64,000 nt of DNA. Origin: Lachnospiraceae bacterium (lineage in GTDB: Bacteria; Bacteroidota; Bacteroidia; Bacteroidales; Muribaculaceae). The position numbers and the translations under genes were made by a program. The notes under the pieces were generated by a model. The model was not told the origin of the DNA and did no database searches. It saw only the letters and a list, made by a program, of their open reading frames with translations. Positions 14,785-22,401 of the stretch are shown here, one piece after another. Numbering within the stretch: position 1 is the first letter of the stretch; each line of letters begins with the position of its first letter. Location: NCBI GenBank assembly GCA_023663655.1, contig JAMPGZ010000006.1, positions 1 to 64,000 on the forward strand, in the 5' to 3' direction.

Positions 14785-16320
14785 TCAATAATCTCCTTTG
14801 CTGTGATAGTCTTCGTAGAGCTGCGCTCCGCTTGGATGTAGCTTTAGCGGCAGTTTTTGCTGCGGATATTTGTCATCCTTATATTTCACGGTTATTGTGT
14901 AGTTCTGCCTTGGTAACGGTTTGTCGCACCATAACCAGATTGTGGTCAATACACCGGGTTTAAGTCTGTCCATTTTGGGCTCAGCCCTAAGAAAAGAATT
15001 GTCGGGCAATATGATAGAATCAATATAAACCGTGTCTGTTTTGGTATCATTCCGGATAGCGATGGAATAGGCATATTTGGCTCCTTGATCGGAATACTGG
15101 TATGCTCCGATATTCAGTGTATCGACAGGAGTTGGATGATGAGTGATAACATCCATGAGGGTCAATATTCCACTGCTTGAGCTTGAGGCGAAGTCCTTAT
15201 TAGTTTTTTTTGCGTTATCTTTATCATTTTTGCCGGTAACGGTTGGCTCTTCGATTTCTATTTTATCCTTCTTGACATTTTTTTTATGTGTCGTAGCTTG
15301 TCCATCCAGAGTCTCTTGTAAATTGATATATCCGAATTGGGTTTCCCCATCAGTGTTTAAGTATAGCCTGTCGGTGCCGGGATGATAAACGAAAGAGTTG
15401 ATGGAATATGGGAACCTGAGAGTTTTAAGATAATTTCCGTCAAGGTCAAATATCATGATATTCTTATTGGAATTCTTTGTACTTTCGCCGGAATAAGTTG
15501 CCAACATTTTGTTCCCGGAAATCTGCAAATTTGAGAAATATCGTTTTCCTCGTGGAGGATCCGCTTCATAATCCGGTCCATATATATACGAAAGAGGCTT
15601 GCCTTCTGTATTGAATATTTTTATCAAATCATGCTTATCATCGACTGAAAACACCACATTTTTCTCTGGAGAGACAGCGATGCGGCATCTTGATTTAGCA
15701 ATAGCCTTGGTAGAGTCTATGATATCTACTCTGCTGTCAGTCAAATTAAGTTTACCTATACGGGATATTAAGCCACGAGTTTCTTTATCAGGTACATATA
15801 CACTACATATTACTGTTGTGTCATCAATAAAATAAGGTGAGGTAATCGCATTATTTCCATTCTGAAAATCCATTTTGCATTTTTCAAAAGCGTCATAATC
15901 CGGATTCGAAATCGCCTCAGGAAGATGAAATCCTACAATTTTCCCCTGATTGGCATTTGCACCATAGAGATTTTGTGTTTTCGGGTCATAAAAAACCGCT
16001 CCAAAATTAGCAATCTCTCCCGGTCCGTTGCCAAATTTTCCAAACTGTCCTATCACAGTGTCCCGTTTAATATCGTACGCTGTGAATACAAGACCCCTCG
16101 ACATTGCGTCTCGGAACAATAATGTGTCACCGATTACATACAAGGCTGTCACAGAATGTATTTCAGGCAAGTTGCCATCTATTGAAACCACGTGGGAGAC
16201 TTCCGTGAAATTATCACGCTTGCCCTCATGACGCTCTGTCAAGCCTTGGGTTGCCGGTTGGCATGAAGAGATGGTTATGTAGAGCAAAATTGAAAGGATT
16301 GAAATATTTCGCAGATTCAT
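14785..16320 (-). CDS. Beta-propeller lipoprotein with C-terminal DUF1573-like domain
   Basis: A 511-residue predicted lipoprotein (MNLRNISILSILLYITISSC, cysteine 20). Residues of about 40-340 resemble a TolB-like/6-bladed propeller (GQFGKFGNGPGEIANFGAVF, then FSVDDKHDLIKIFNTEGKPL and IMIFDLDGNYLKTLRFP). A charged linker of Lys/Asp/Glu (about 345-390) follows. The last 120 residues (YAYSIAIRNDTKTDTVYIDS, LKPGVLTTIWLWCDKPL) resemble an Ig-like DUF1573/ASH domain. It lies 94 bases after a 35-codon lipoprotein ORF and before the O-antigen ligase remnant, so it is probably in the transcript starting at 16914. Its ligand is unknown. Confidence 0.75.
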   Translation of the reverse strand: MNLRNISILSILLYITISSCQPATQGLTERHEGKRDNFTEVSHVVSIDGNLPEIHSVTALYVIGDTLLFRDAMSRGLVFTAYDIKRDTVIGQFGKFGNGPGEIANFGAVFYDPKTQNLYGANANQGKIVGFHLPEAISNPDYDAFEKCKMDFQNGNNAITSPYFIDDTTVICSVYVPDKETRGLISRIGKLNLTDSRVDIIDSTKAIAKSRCRIAVSPEKNVVFSVDDKHDLIKIFNTEGKPLSYIYGPDYEADPPRGKRYFSNLQISGNKMLATYSGESTKNSNKNIMIFDLDGNYLKTLRFPYSINSFVYHPGTDRLYLNTDGETQFGYINLQETLDGQATTHKKNVKKDKIEIEEPTVTGKNDKDNAKKTNKDFASSSSSGILTLMDVITHHPTPVDTLNIGAYQYSDQGAKYAYSIAIRNDTKTDTVYIDSIILPDNSFLRAEPKMDRLKPGVLTTIWLWCDKPLPRQNYTITVKYKDDKYPQQKLPLKLHPSGAQLYEDYHSKGDY

Positions 16321-16414
16321 TCTAAATTTTTAGATTAAAAATCAGAGAGTGATCTCTGTTATCCAAATGGCTAAAACCACCCTCTGAAAATTGGTTTTCA
16401 AATAAAGGGAAATG

Positions 16415-16522
16415 TCATATTATGTTCAATTTAATCTCGGCATACCGCTCCTCTTGCTCCGTTTTGTTGGAGCAAGAGAGCAGTAAAAACAGTGTGATTA
16501 TGTAGAGAAGTGTATATCGCAT
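16415..16522 (-). CDS. 35-residue lipoprotein ORF coupled to the DUF3244 gene
   Basis: The start ATG shares its A with the TAA stop of the DUF3244 gene (TAATG at 16520-16524), a classic coupling arrangement. The peptide is MRYTLLYIITLFLLLSC followed by SNKTEQEERYAEIKLNII, so a lipobox cysteine at 17 leaves a mature lipopeptide of only 19 residues. It may be a genuine small lipoprotein, or the 5' remnant of a longer lipoprotein lost by a frameshift. No comparable family is recognised. Confidence 0.55.
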   Translation of the reverse strand: MRYTLLYIITLFLLLSCSNKTEQEERYAEIKLNII

Positions 16523-16890
16523 TACCATCCGTAATATCCGGTGTAGATATAATCTTCCGACAGGAAGCACAGCGTGTAGCAGCCGGAAGAGTTGCTAAGG
16601 AATTTCAACAGATCGGCACTTTCGGTGAATGATGCGATTAGGATTTCCTGATCCGCATCCCACACCTCGTAGGTGATGATTTCCTGTGTTGCGGTCAGTT
16701 CAACGGTGCCCTCGGCAAAGTTTATCGTGCATAAAATAAGTTTTGATGGCGAACGCTTTCCGATCGGGTCCTCCTCTATATGAGTCTTCGGTCGCTGTTT
16801 CATTGGCACTGTAGTTGATTCCTCGTTAGCAGCCATTACAAATGCGGCTGACAATAGCATGGTGATGAGAATGGTTAAGTATTTTTTCAT
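16522..16890 (-). CDS. DUF3244-like secreted protein
   Basis: A 122-residue exported protein with signal peptide MKKYLTILITMLLSAAFVMA. The mature part looks like the DUF3244 family of small Ig-like Bacteroidetes proteins: RSPSKLILCTINFAEGTVEL, then ITYEVWDADQEILIASFTES, then the ending GCYTLCFLSEDYIYTGYYGW. The function of the family is not known. It is the first gene after the promoter and perfect inverted repeat at 16914-16980, and is followed by the coupled 35-codon lipoprotein ORF. The TPR-HTH gene lies upstream in the same direction, 205 bases away. Confidence 0.7.
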   Translation of the reverse strand: MKKYLTILITMLLSAAFVMAANEESTTVPMKQRPKTHIEEDPIGKRSPSKLILCTINFAEGTVELTATQEIITYEVWDADQEILIASFTESADLLKFLSNSSGCYTLCFLSEDYIYTGYYGW

Positions 16891-16913
16891 GATATTAAGG
16901 ATTTGTTTATCTG

Positions 16914-16946
16914 CAAAGATAGACTGTAGTGAGGGAAAACACCAAA
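16914..16946 (-). promoter_or_regulatory. Promoter of the DUF3244 unit: TTTG-N21-TATCTTTG
   Basis: On the minus strand TTTG (16943-16946) is 21 bases before TATCTTTG (16914-16921). The leader to the ATG at 16890 is about 20 bases. A perfect palindrome starts two bases upstream of the -33 box. Confidence 0.72.
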
Positions 16947-16948
16947 TG

Positions 16949-16980
16949 TTTTAGGACGGAATTTAAATTCCGTCCTAAAA
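16949..16980. promoter_or_regulatory. 32-bp perfect inverted repeat, operator candidate copy A (6-base spacer)
   Basis: TTTTAGGACGGAATTT (16949-16964) is exactly mirrored by the following 16 bases. The half-sites TTTTAG-N-ACGGAA and TTCCGT-N-CTAAAA recur at the promoter of the small ORF/propeller 2 unit. It could also fold in RNA and act as a terminator of the upstream TPR-HTH gene (stop at 17095), but the repetition at a second promoter favours a protein-binding site. Confidence 0.65.
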
Positions 16981-17094
16981 ATAGTCCTGAAATGTATTTA
17001 TATTTGAAAATATTAAGTGATTGATTATTAAGTGTAATTATTTATATTTTTGAGATATTTGTATGTCGTATGTCTTGTCACCTATGGTGGCAAT

Positions 17095-18777
17095 TTATAA
17101 CGAGCGAATAAGATTGTCGATTTCAGTTATGGCAATATCTTTATTAAAAATCTTATTACCAAGATATTTTCTCCGTGAATAAATGGAACCTTTGGCTTTG
17201 TTTAGCAGTGTCGCCATGGCTTTAGGTGGGATTTCGCACTTTATGAGCAACACTATCTGTAGATCGGAATTCGATATTCGTCCTTCAGTCAAGGCGATTA
17301 ATTTTTCTTCAAATCCCGGTGAGACGAGTTCTACCACCTTGGCAAGATCTTCCCATAATGAATCAGATGTAATACCTTTTTGAGCGGATATTAATTCATG
17401 AATTTTATTGTAAACTTCAGATTGAAGGATCTCTTCGGGCACCTCATGTTGATTGCTATCGTCCAAGTTCTGTATTTTCAATAATAATTGTTCTTTCATA
17501 ATTTTCAGTTTGGAAGATTCTTCCGGTTCCATATCGGTTCCTTGGCTTGGCTTGGTGTTCCGTTGTGCTCTGAGCTGGTCAATCAAATCCATGGCTCGGT
17601 ACAGTTTGAGCAATCTTTTTGAGCTGTTATGTCTCACATATATAAGCACAATCAATAGAGTCAAGATTAAGCCTGTAAGGATAATCAGGAGCAGTATCAT
17701 GCTGTCTTTTGACTCTTTGGCTTCGTTGCTTTCTTCAACGTGTTTTTGATAATTATAATAAGAGTTTTGAATTAACGCCTCGTTGGACTCGCTTGAGTAA
17801 ATCAATGAGTCCAAAATTCCGGAATACTCGTTTATGTATATTCTCAGGGAATCACTGTTCACGAACTCGCGTAAATCGGGTGACAGCATCACTTTATAGC
17901 CTACTTTGCGGTTGTTAAGCCGCTCGCTTTTAGCTAATTCATGGGCATACATATAGGCGGTGTCCAATATGCCCGCGGACTGATATATCAAAGCGGCGCT
18001 TGATAGTGCACGGTTGCGAGAAAGAGGAGATACCAAGTCGGGCAGATTCCTTATAAGACATAATGCGGAATCGATGTTTCCTGTTTCTTGTTGAATGTCA
18101 GCGAGATATATTGCCATGTTTGCACTATCTGTGGCGGAAATTGTAGACGCATACTTGATTGCTTCACGAAAATAATCGGTCGCTGTGCCGTAATCACCTA
18201 AATGATAATGGATTGCTCCCAGTAATTTGTTGTCGTATGCAAGTCCGAATGTATCAGAAAGCTGCCGGTCGATGTCGATAGATTCTTTGATATATGGTAT
18301 GGCTTGGGAATATAAATTGATTTGATTTAACAATCTTCCGGTCTGGCTCATGACGGTTCCTCGAAATTGACGGTTTTCGTTGTTGTCGGGCAGGCGGTTG
18401 AGTGCGTCCTGAAAGTAACGCAGGGCGGTGGGATAGTCGCCGAGGTCGCTGTACACTCTGCCGCCGTAGTAGAGTGCCTGCGGGGTGAGGCGGGGGTCGG
18501 AATGGGCGTTGTAGTAATCTATCACGCTGAGAATGAGACTGTCGGAGGTGTGGGTGATGTAAGCCTTGTCGGCAGCTTTGATGGTGAGTAGGTCGCGGTG
18601 GTGCCGCTCTTCTTCCGACAAGGTCGCCGGGTCGATGCTGTCAAGAAGTGCCGCAACCTCGGCAGGGTTGACACTCGTGAGCGAATCGATGTGCTCCAAA
18701 AGCAATGTGTTGCCGCTACGCCCATCTAAGCAAGCAGCGAGAAGCGATAATAGAAATATGGTGATTGCAGCTCTCAT
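17095..18777 (-). CDS. TPR lipoprotein/membrane regulator with C-terminal HTH
   Basis: A 560-residue protein. A signal sequence with possible lipobox (MRAAITIFLLSLLAAC, cysteine 16) is followed by TPR-like helices at about 40-345 (ALYYGGRVYSDLGDYPTALR, LLGAIHYHLGDYGTATDYFR). A single membrane helix lies at about 360-382, then a coiled-coil (about 385-440) and a C-terminal region at about 495-560 (NSDLQIVLLIKCEIPPKAMA, NKAKGSIYSRRKYLGNK) that resembles the GerE-like HTH of Bacteroidales TPR regulators. So the TPR part should be periplasmic and the HTH cytoplasmic. A -7 box TATCTTTG lies at 18817-18824. It is the likely regulator of the neighbouring operator-bearing promoters, by position only. 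Confidence 0.75.
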   Translation of the reverse strand: MRAAITIFLLSLLAACLDGRSGNTLLLEHIDSLTSVNPAEVAALLDSIDPATLSEEERHHRDLLTIKAADKAYITHTSDSLILSVIDYYNAHSDPRLTPQALYYGGRVYSDLGDYPTALRYFQDALNRLPDNNENRQFRGTVMSQTGRLLNQINLYSQAIPYIKESIDIDRQLSDTFGLAYDNKLLGAIHYHLGDYGTATDYFREAIKYASTISATDSANMAIYLADIQQETGNIDSALCLIRNLPDLVSPLSRNRALSSAALIYQSAGILDTAYMYAHELAKSERLNNRKVGYKVMLSPDLREFVNSDSLRIYINEYSGILDSLIYSSESNEALIQNSYYNYQKHVEESNEAKESKDSMILLLIILTGLILTLLIVLIYVRHNSSKRLLKLYRAMDLIDQLRAQRNTKPSQGTDMEPEESSKLKIMKEQLLLKIQNLDDSNQHEVPEEILQSEVYNKIHELISAQKGITSDSLWEDLAKVVELVSPGFEEKLIALTEGRISNSDLQIVLLIKCEIPPKAMATLLNKAKGSIYSRRKYLGNKIFNKDIAITEIDNLIRSL

Positions 18778-18816
18778 GATAATAATTAAAATCTTGTACT
18801 ATAGAATTTTATGATT

Positions 18817-18824
18817 GCAAAGAT
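18817..18824 (-). promoter_or_regulatory. -7 box TATCTTTG of the TPR-HTH gene
   Basis: TATCTTTG on the minus strand, about 40 bases before the ATG at 18777. The upstream DNA is a GAGAATT-type tandem repeat, so no TTTG -33 element is present. Confidence 0.5.
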
Positions 18825-18831
18825 ACGAATA

Positions 18832-18928
18832 AAATTGAGAATTGAGAATGGGAAGTTGAGAATTGAGAGTCGAGAATTGAGAGTGGAGAGTGGAGAATTG
18901 AGAATTGAGAATTGAGAATTGAGAATTG
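18832..18928. repeat. Degenerate heptanucleotide tandem repeat (TGAGAAT/TGAGAGT)
   Basis: About 14 units of TGAGAAT and close variants (GAGAGT, GAGTGG) run from 18832 to 18928. Such arrays expand and contract by slippage. It abuts the -7 box of the TPR-HTH gene. Confidence 0.75.
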
Positions 18929-19474
18929 ATGTGAGTTTGTTTTAATGGTCTGAAAGACAGCACTTATGCGTAGCCGGGTACAATGAACCGCAGGCGAATT
19001 GTGCCCGGTAAGGTCGTGTTTTGTATCATCTCTGCAAAGAGATGCCTTGCGTCCATAGGGTCACTCTTTGCAGAGTGCCATAAATGCGTAACACCCACCG
19101 GGCACGTCTCGCATGGGCTCGCCGTACCGCGGCTACACATAAGCCCCGCCTTGTCAGGCTAAAATGGCGGCGTTGTTTGTCGGAGGGGGAATTGAGAGTT
19201 GAGAATCGTGAGTCGTGAGTCGTGAATTGAGAATTGAGAGTTGAGAATTCTTGCTGTGCAAGCGGCAAGCCGATATGGGAATTGAGAGTTGGTAAGCACC
19301 GGAGGTGTGCCGTCATCTTCACCCCACATGAGCAACGCGAGTGTGGGGTTAGCGGAAGAAAACATGATTGAGCTTCGGAGATGCGATATATTTTGTGGGC
19401 TTCCATATTCGCTGCTCGTTCATTTGTCTCGCCGCACCTCGGCTACGTTTCGTGGCTGTGCTTCAATATTAAAG
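18929..19474. other. Non-coding stretch with short palindromes and a second heptamer repeat block
   Basis: No gene is evident. Short perfect palindromes such as TCTCTGCAAAGAGA and ACTCTTTGCAGAGT occur near 19029-19080. A second GAATTGAGAGTTGAGAAT-type block with GTGAGTC units runs from about 19188 to 19290. Near 19430-19460, CGCACCTCGGCTACG and TTTCGTGGCTGTGCT match motifs seen near 42165 and 47470, so an interspersed repeat family is likely. Confidence 0.5.
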
Positions 19475-20293
19475 CTAATGATGTTTTATTGTCGCGAGGT
19501 TGTTGCGGAATTGGGCTGTCTCGTCCGGGAGGCTGGTGTTTTTCAGCCTTATGGAAACGATGAAATTGGCGTTGCGAGTATTCGCCAAACGTCTTATCTC
19601 ATACCGGTTGCCACCGATGTTTTTGAATTGATAGCGGTATTTGCTGCCTTGGAGTTTGAACTTTTCCTCCCATGCATTCATTTCGACAAACGCAGTCTTC
19701 TTTTCGATTACGATGGGACCATGCTCAAATCCGCTTTCATCAAGGATGGCTTCAATCTCACGGCGGTTATTCCGTGTAGGGATAGAGGAGCCGCTTGTCT
19801 TGACCCTGAATTTCGCTGAGAAATCGAAATATTCCTCCAGTCTCTCGACGGGAGCGATGATGTAGTTGCCGCGATCGTTGCGGGTGATGAAATATCGTGA
19901 GCCTTTGTGGTTGAGATAGTAATCCTTGACCCAATTGTAGATGAGCTCTTCAGGGATGGGCAGGTCATCGGCTGAACTTTTGGCACACGTGTCGTAGTGC
20001 TCCGCCATAGCCGCTATTATGGCTTTGACGTGGTAGTTGTGGGGGCATTTGTTCTTTGAAGAGAAGATGAATGTGCGCTTGTTGTCATCGGGTTTGAGCA
20101 CAAACTGTCCGCACTGCGCTTCGGGCATCTTTGTCTCGATTGAAAACATCGGAGAGCCGTTTTTAGTCACGATGATGTCAGGAGCGGTTGCATCGTGACT
20201 TCCCTGATTACGAAATTCGCAACCGTATTCTTTGCCGAATGTGCTGTTAAGGTAGTCGGCACATTCGATTTCAAAATTTTCCCAGTTTTTCAT
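19475..20293 (-). CDS. PD-(D/E)XK nuclease candidate
   Basis: A 272-residue soluble protein. The N-terminal half fits a PD-(D/E)XK core: an early glutamate in NFEIECADYLN, then GSHDATAPDIIV with the aspartate, then FSIETKMPEAQ with ETK as the ExK motif and a following glutamine (QCGQF), as in resolvase- and restriction-type nucleases. The C-terminal half (ENYIIAPVERLEEYF-like, then RRLANTRNANFIVSIRLKNT) could recognise DNA. The start is taken at ATG 20293 (MKNWENF); the frame is open to 20320. It may be a solitary nuclease or the restriction part partnering the methyltransferase about 8 kb away. The product name is an inference from motifs. Confidence 0.55.
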   Translation of the reverse strand: MKNWENFEIECADYLNSTFGKEYGCEFRNQGSHDATAPDIIVTKNGSPMFSIETKMPEAQCGQFVLKPDDNKRTFIFSSKNKCPHNYHVKAIIAAMAEHYDTCAKSSADDLPIPEELIYNWVKDYYLNHKGSRYFITRNDRGNYIIAPVERLEEYFDFSAKFRVKTSGSSIPTRNNRREIEAILDESGFEHGPIVIEKKTAFVEMNAWEEKFKLQGSKYRYQFKNIGGNRYEIRRLANTRNANFIVSIRLKNTSLPDETAQFRNNLATIKHH

Positions 20294-20341
20294 GTCGGCA
20301 TTAAAGAAAAAGAACATCATTGGGTGACAATTTTTTGATAG

Positions 20342-20391
20342 AAAAAAACGGGAGTGCCGCTGGAACAGTATCGCTCCTGCAACACTCCCGT
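20342..20391 (-). terminator. Intrinsic terminator of the ftsK-lolA-trxB-pectinesterase operon
   Basis: On the minus strand, ACGGGAGTG is mirrored by CACTCCCGT (20383-20391 and 20348-20356) across a 26-base loop, followed by seven T (20342-20348). It lies 24 bases after the pectinesterase stop codon. Confidence 0.85.
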
Positions 20392-20414
20392 AGAATAAGA
20401 TTGACCGTCAAGGA

Positions 20415-21398
20415 TTATCGTTTCCACCATGTTCCGGCGAGTACATTGTCGCGGGTATAGTAGGATGCTTCCGATTCATTGAGCTGGCTGCACCACTTGA
20501 CTCTGCCTGTGGTTGAAGCTCCGGCTCCGGTGCAGTTGTATTCGGCATAGCGGGCTGTCTTCTCATTGGCGGGATTACGCCAGTTTTCCCAGCCCTCTGG
20601 ACGGATATGCTTGCCGAGGCGGCAGTTCATGAACACTACGGCAGCGTAGGCGCGCCAGGGACGTCCCAGATACACTTTTGTGGCTCCATCGTCGGAAGTG
20701 AGGTCGCAGTTGTTGAACACATATCCGAATCGGCGGTCCTTGGAGGTTGACGCGGCGGTTATGTAGGAATCGGTCTTGCTGTGGATGCGGCATGACTCAA
20801 ACCAGCAGGTCGCCGGACCGAAGATGAAGTCGGTGGTTCCGTCGATGTAGCATTCATCGAAGTACACGTGCGACTCCTCATTGCCGGTGAACAGTGTGTC
20901 CTGGTTGCCGAGAAGACGGCAGCGGCGCACTATGATCTGATTGCCCTCGGTGTGCAGAGCCACAGCTTGTCCCACGCGTCCGGCAGTATTCTCGATAGTG
21001 AGATTTTCAAGAGTCACTCTGTTGCCGGCAACGAGCACCGTGTGGGTGCGGAAAGTGCCCATCTCGGCGATTGAGTCGCCGAAGTACACGAGCGGTTTCT
21101 TGGCGAAATCATCCCATGTTATGATGGTGTTCTCCTCGCTCTCGCCTGAGATGGTTATGTCGCATTTCCACGATGGGATTATCAGTTTTTCGTGATACAC
21201 ACCTTTTTTCACCTTTATGGTGATGGGCACGGGTGTGTAGTCGCGCACGGCATAAACCGCTTCCTGAATGGTTTTGAAATCACCGGAACCATCCTGTGCC
21301 ACAATGAGTGGAGTTTTAGGTTCGGGAACACTCCATGCCGATAGCCAAGTAGTGACGGCGAGCATGGTAAATAACATACGTGCAATGTTGATTTTCAT
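20415..21398 (-). CDS. Pectinesterase (pectin methylesterase), secreted
   Basis: Removes methyl esters from homogalacturonan, so that lyases and hydrolases can act on it; carbohydrate esterase family 8. The 327-residue protein has a signal peptide (MKINIARMLFTMLAVTTWLS), right-handed parallel beta-helix sequence, the motif LGNQDTLFTG near 163-172 with the first catalytic aspartate, IDGTTDFIFGPA near 185-196 with the second, and LGRPWR near 244-249. All residues expected for activity are present. It is the last gene of the ftsK-lolA-trxB operon, 24 bases after trxB, an unusual partner set for a carbohydrate gene, and it is followed by a strong terminator. Confidence 0.92.
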   Translation of the reverse strand: MKINIARMLFTMLAVTTWLSAWSVPEPKTPLIVAQDGSGDFKTIQEAVYAVRDYTPVPITIKVKKGVYHEKLIIPSWKCDITISGESEENTIITWDDFAKKPLVYFGDSIAEMGTFRTHTVLVAGNRVTLENLTIENTAGRVGQAVALHTEGNQIIVRRCRLLGNQDTLFTGNEESHVYFDECYIDGTTDFIFGPATCWFESCRIHSKTDSYITAASTSKDRRFGYVFNNCDLTSDDGATKVYLGRPWRAYAAVVFMNCRLGKHIRPEGWENWRNPANEKTARYAEYNCTGAGASTTGRVKWCSQLNESEASYYTRDNVLAGTWWKR

Positions 21399-21422
21399 GA
21401 TTCGGTATTTTGATTTTTGGGA

Positions 21423-22364
21423 TTATTCGTTTTCCATCAGGAACTTATCGGCATCAAGTGCGGCGCGGCAACCGCTTCCCGCTGCGGCGACTGCTTGCTG
21501 ATAACGGCTGTCGGCGACATCGCCCGCCGCAAACACTCCGGGCACGTTGGTGGCTTGGGTGTTGTTGAACAATACAATGTATCCGCTCTCATCCAGAGTG
21601 AGCTGACCCTTGAAGATGTCGGTATTTGGCTTATGTCCTATGGCGAGGAAGAAGCCGTCGATGTCAATGTCGAAATGACGTTCTTTCTCGGTGCCGGCAT
21701 ATTCCACAAGATGTGCCCCTTCGAGGAATTCGTTTCCAAACAGTCCGGTGGTGTTAGTGTTGAAAAGCACTTCAATGTTCTCCTTGTCCATGACACGTTT
21801 CCGCATCACGTGTGACGCTCTCAGATAGTCTTTTCTTACGATCAGATACACCTTCTTGGCAAGCGTGCTCAAGTAGTAAGCCTCTTCACACGCAGTGTCG
21901 CCTCCGCCCACTACGGCTACCACGCGGTTGCGGTAGAAGAAACCGTCGCAAGTGGCGCAAGCCGACACGCCCATGCCTGAGAAACGCTGTTCGTCGGGTA
22001 AACCGAGATACTTTGCCGATGCTCCTGTCGCCACTATCACAGTCGATGCTTCGATCACATCGCCGTCGAGAGTGGTGCAGCGGAACGGACGCTTGCTGAA
22101 GTCCACCTCTCCGATTATGCCGGGACGGCAATCGGCGCCGAATCTCACCGCTTGCTGACGCAGTTCCTCCATGAGTTGAGCTCCCATGACACCGTTGGGG
22201 TAGCCGGGGAAATTCTCGACCTCTGATGTGGTGGTCAACTGACCGCCCGGTTGAAGTCCTTCATAGAGGATGGGGGAGTGGTTGGCGCGTGAAGCGTAAA
22301 TAGCTGCCGTATATCCGGCGGGTCCTGAGCCTATGATGAGGCATTTTGTTTTTTCTGTATCCAT
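21423..22364 (-). CDS. trxB: Thioredoxin-disulfide reductase
   Basis: A cytosolic flavoprotein that uses NADPH to reduce thioredoxin. The 313-residue protein has the FAD-binding GSGPAGYTAAIYAS near residue 12, the redox-active CATC at about 136-139 within GVSACATCDGFF, an NADPH-binding VVGGGDTACEEAYYL, and the C-terminal FAD motif GVFAAGDVADSRYQQAVAAAGSG. Length and motif order are standard. It follows lolA by 37 bases and precedes the pectinesterase gene. Confidence 0.96.
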   Translation of the reverse strand: MDTEKTKCLIIGSGPAGYTAAIYASRANHSPILYEGLQPGGQLTTTSEVENFPGYPNGVMGAQLMEELRQQAVRFGADCRPGIIGEVDFSKRPFRCTTLDGDVIEASTVIVATGASAKYLGLPDEQRFSGMGVSACATCDGFFYRNRVVAVVGGGDTACEEAYYLSTLAKKVYLIVRKDYLRASHVMRKRVMDKENIEVLFNTNTTGLFGNEFLEGAHLVEYAGTEKERHFDIDIDGFFLAIGHKPNTDIFKGQLTLDESGYIVLFNNTQATNVPGVFAAGDVADSRYQQAVAAAGSGCRAALDADKFLMENE

Positions 22365-22401
22365 AGGTATATTGAATTTTGGAATTAAATTGTGCGATTT
22401 T

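Noticed and set aside
19026..19406. 126-codon minus-strand frame in the repeat-rich gap before the nuclease gene
   Set aside because: It runs through palindromes and heptamer repeats; peptide shows repeats like LNSQFTTHDSRFSTLNS, typical of low-complexity DNA.
21812..22099. Plus-strand frame opposite trxB
   Set aside because: Antisense shadow of a complete, well-known gene.
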